From: Chloroflexi bacterium ADurb.Bin180
GTDB lineage: Bacteria; Chloroflexota; Anaerolineae; UBA2200
Assembly: GCA_002070215.1 (NCBI GenBank)
Contig: MWCV01000002.1
Location: forward strand, 1 to 34,951
Reading direction: 5' to 3'
Length of the DNA: 34,951 bases
Shown here piece by piece: positions 33,900-34,951 of the stretch; position 1 is the stretch's first letter; each line of letters opens with the position of its first letter. A program made the translations under genes and the position numbers. The notes under the pieces are model-generated. The model had not been told where the DNA came from. It worked only from the letters and a program-made list of their open reading frames with translations, and did not search any database.

Positions 33900-34951
33900 C
33901 TACTCTTCCTTAGGCTTGGCAGCCTGGTCGATGATCGTCTGTGCGATGTGCGTCGGCACCGGATCCATATGGGCAAAGTCCATGCGGAAGTAGCCACGCC
34001 CCTGGGTCATCGAGCGCAGGTCGGCCGCATAGCGCTGCATCTCTGCCAGCGGGGCCTCGGCGTTGATAACGCTGTTGCCACGCAGTTGATCCATTCCCAG
34101 CACTTTGGCGCGCTTGGTGTTGAGGTCGCCCAGCACATCGCCCATGAACTGCTCCGGCACGACGATGGTCACCTTCATCACCGGTTCCAGCAAGATGGCG
34201 CCGCCCTCTTCCATGCCCTTCTTGAAGGCCAAGTGAGCAGCAAGCTTGAAGGCGATTTCGGAAGAGTCCACCGGGTGAGACGAACCATCGTACAGAGCCG
34301 CGCGCAGGTCCGTCGCCGGGTAACCAGCCAAACCGCCCTTTTCAATGGCCTCGCGCATGCCTTTCTCCACCGCGGGAATAAAGTTGCGCGGAACGTGGCC
34401 GCCAAACACCTCATCCACGAACTCGAACCCGCTTCCGCGAGGCAGGGGTTCGAAACGCACCCAGATATCGCCGAACTGTCCACGACCACCGGTCTGCTTT
34501 TTGTGGCGCCCCTGCACAGACACGGTCTTGGTGATGGTTTCCTTGTAGGGCACCTTGGGGGTGGACGTTACCACATCAACGCCGAACTTGGCCGACAGGC
34601 GCTTGACGGCAATGTCGATGTGCGAATCGCCCATTCCAGAGACAACGGTTTCGTTCGTGTCTGCATCACGCTGCACGGTCAGCGTCGGATCTTCTTCGAC
34701 CAGGCGAGCCAGTGCGGCACCCATCTTGTCCAGGTCGGCCTTGGTCTTGGGGCTGATCGCCGCAAACGCTACCGGATGCGGAAAGACGATGCCCGGAAGA
34801 ACCAGCGGGTGGTCCTTGTCGCACAGTGTGTCCGTTGTTGTGGTCTGCTGCAGCTTGGCGACGGCGCCGATGTCACCAGCGATCACTTCCTTGGTAGGCG
34901 TTTGCTCTTTGCCCGTCAGGTAGAATAGCTGTCCGACGCGTTCTTCTTCAT
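33900..34951 (-). CDS. Elongation factor G-like GTPase, C-terminal part (runs off right edge)
   Basis: About 349 codons are open to the window edge: the frame continues upstream of 34886 as EEERVGQLFYLTGKEQ. The region covers domain II's end, then domains III, IV and V of EF-G. Family marks are VSGMGDSHIDIAVKRL (domain III), GRHKKQTGGRGQFGD (start of domain IV), VFGGHVPRNFIPAVEKGMREA and VPEQFMGDVLGDLNTKRAKVLGM (domain V). The HKKQ-GG-GQFGD form and the GVDVVTSTPKVPYKETI segment look more like the EF-G2 / EF-G-like paralogues than the main translocase FusA. The GTP-binding domain is outside the window. The main EF-G role is ribosome translocation; the role of such paralogues is less certain. 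Confidence 0.87.
   Translation of the reverse strand, partial: EEERVGQLFYLTGKEQTPTKEVIAGDIGAVAKLQQTTTTDTLCDKDHPLVLPGIVFPHPVAFAAISPKTKADLDKMGAALARLVEEDPTLTVQRDADTNETVVSGMGDSHIDIAVKRLSAKFGVDVVTSTPKVPYKETITKTVSVQGRHKKQTGGRGQFGDIWVRFEPLPRGSGFEFVDEVFGGHVPRNFIPAVEKGMREAIEKGGLAGYPATDLRAALYDGSSHPVDSSEIAFKLAAHLAFKKGMEEGGAILLEPVMKVTIVVPEQFMGDVLGDLNTKRAKVLGMDQLRGNSVINAEAPLAEMQRYAADLRSMTQGRGYFRMDFAHMDPVPTHIAQTIIDQAAKPKEE

Noticed and set aside
1-34951. CRISPR arrays, tRNA or rRNA genes, prophage or toxin-antitoxin modules
   Set aside because: I looked for regularly spaced repeats, tRNA T-arm patterns, integrase or phage genes and small paired toxin-like genes, and saw none apart from the transposase fragment.

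Overview
This is a bacterial chromosomal segment, high in GC, with about 33 protein-coding genes on both strands and no rRNA, tRNA or CRISPR array that I can see. The gene mix suggests an anaerobic or facultative member of the Chloroflexota (Anaerolineae-like). It includes secreted LysM proteins, a secreted VIT-vWA protein, an ECF sigma / zinc anti-sigma / polymer-forming membrane protein operon, a tungsten-type aldehyde ferredoxin oxidoreductase, paired deoxynucleoside kinases and many peptide-transport lipoproteins. The taxonomic call is an inference from gene content, not from a marker gene.

Layout, left to right. (1) 1-2198: the 5' end of an IS1182-type transposase runs off the left edge. 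It is followed by a triple-LysM lipoprotein with a clear promoter, then an ECF sigma factor overlapping a membrane protein that is probably its anti-sigma partner. (2) 2358-9847: a complete peptide/nickel-type ABC importer, ordered SBP1, permease B, permease C, SBP2, ATPase D, ATPase F. SBP1 is separated from the rest by a strong intrinsic terminator followed by a new promoter. (3) 10008-12320: a GH36 alpha-galactosidase. (4) 14786-12317 (minus): gamma-carbonic anhydrase, AmmeMemoRadiSam-type radical SAM enzyme and a divergent acyltransferase-like protein. (5) 14939-18434: Lon protease overlapping a lipoprotein of unknown function. (6) 22426-18340 (minus): two deoxynucleoside kinases (the first with a C-terminal MazG-like extension), a terminator, then glycosyltransferase 2, PlsC-type acyltransferase and RsmD. 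(7) 22671-24840: ECF sigma, zinc-finger anti-sigma and polymer-forming membrane protein, closed by a terminator. (8) 24970-28398: SCP2-like protein, iron-dependent alcohol dehydrogenase and aldehyde ferredoxin oxidoreductase from one promoter. (9) 33178-28408 (minus): VIT-vWA protein, two LysM proteins and a dihydropyrimidinase/hydantoinase. (10) 33324-33821: a double-HTH XRE regulator. Beyond a two-way terminator lies the C-terminal part of an EF-G-like GTPase that runs off the right edge.

Functionally the window combines uptake and breakdown of peptides, galactosides and cyclic ureides/amides, alcohol-aldehyde-acid redox chemistry, nucleoside salvage, envelope-stress sensing and cell-surface assembly. 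Translational coupling is common: 4-nt ATGA and GTGA junctions and 8-35 nt overlaps. Most start codons were fixed by a purine-rich Shine-Dalgarno sequence 4-10 nt upstream. The least ordinary items are the kinase with a MazG-like tail, the RsmD with an altered catalytic motif and a tail read across the opposing gene, the SCP2/Fe-ADH/AOR operon, and the LysM protein with a Pro/Tyr/Trp-rich tail.
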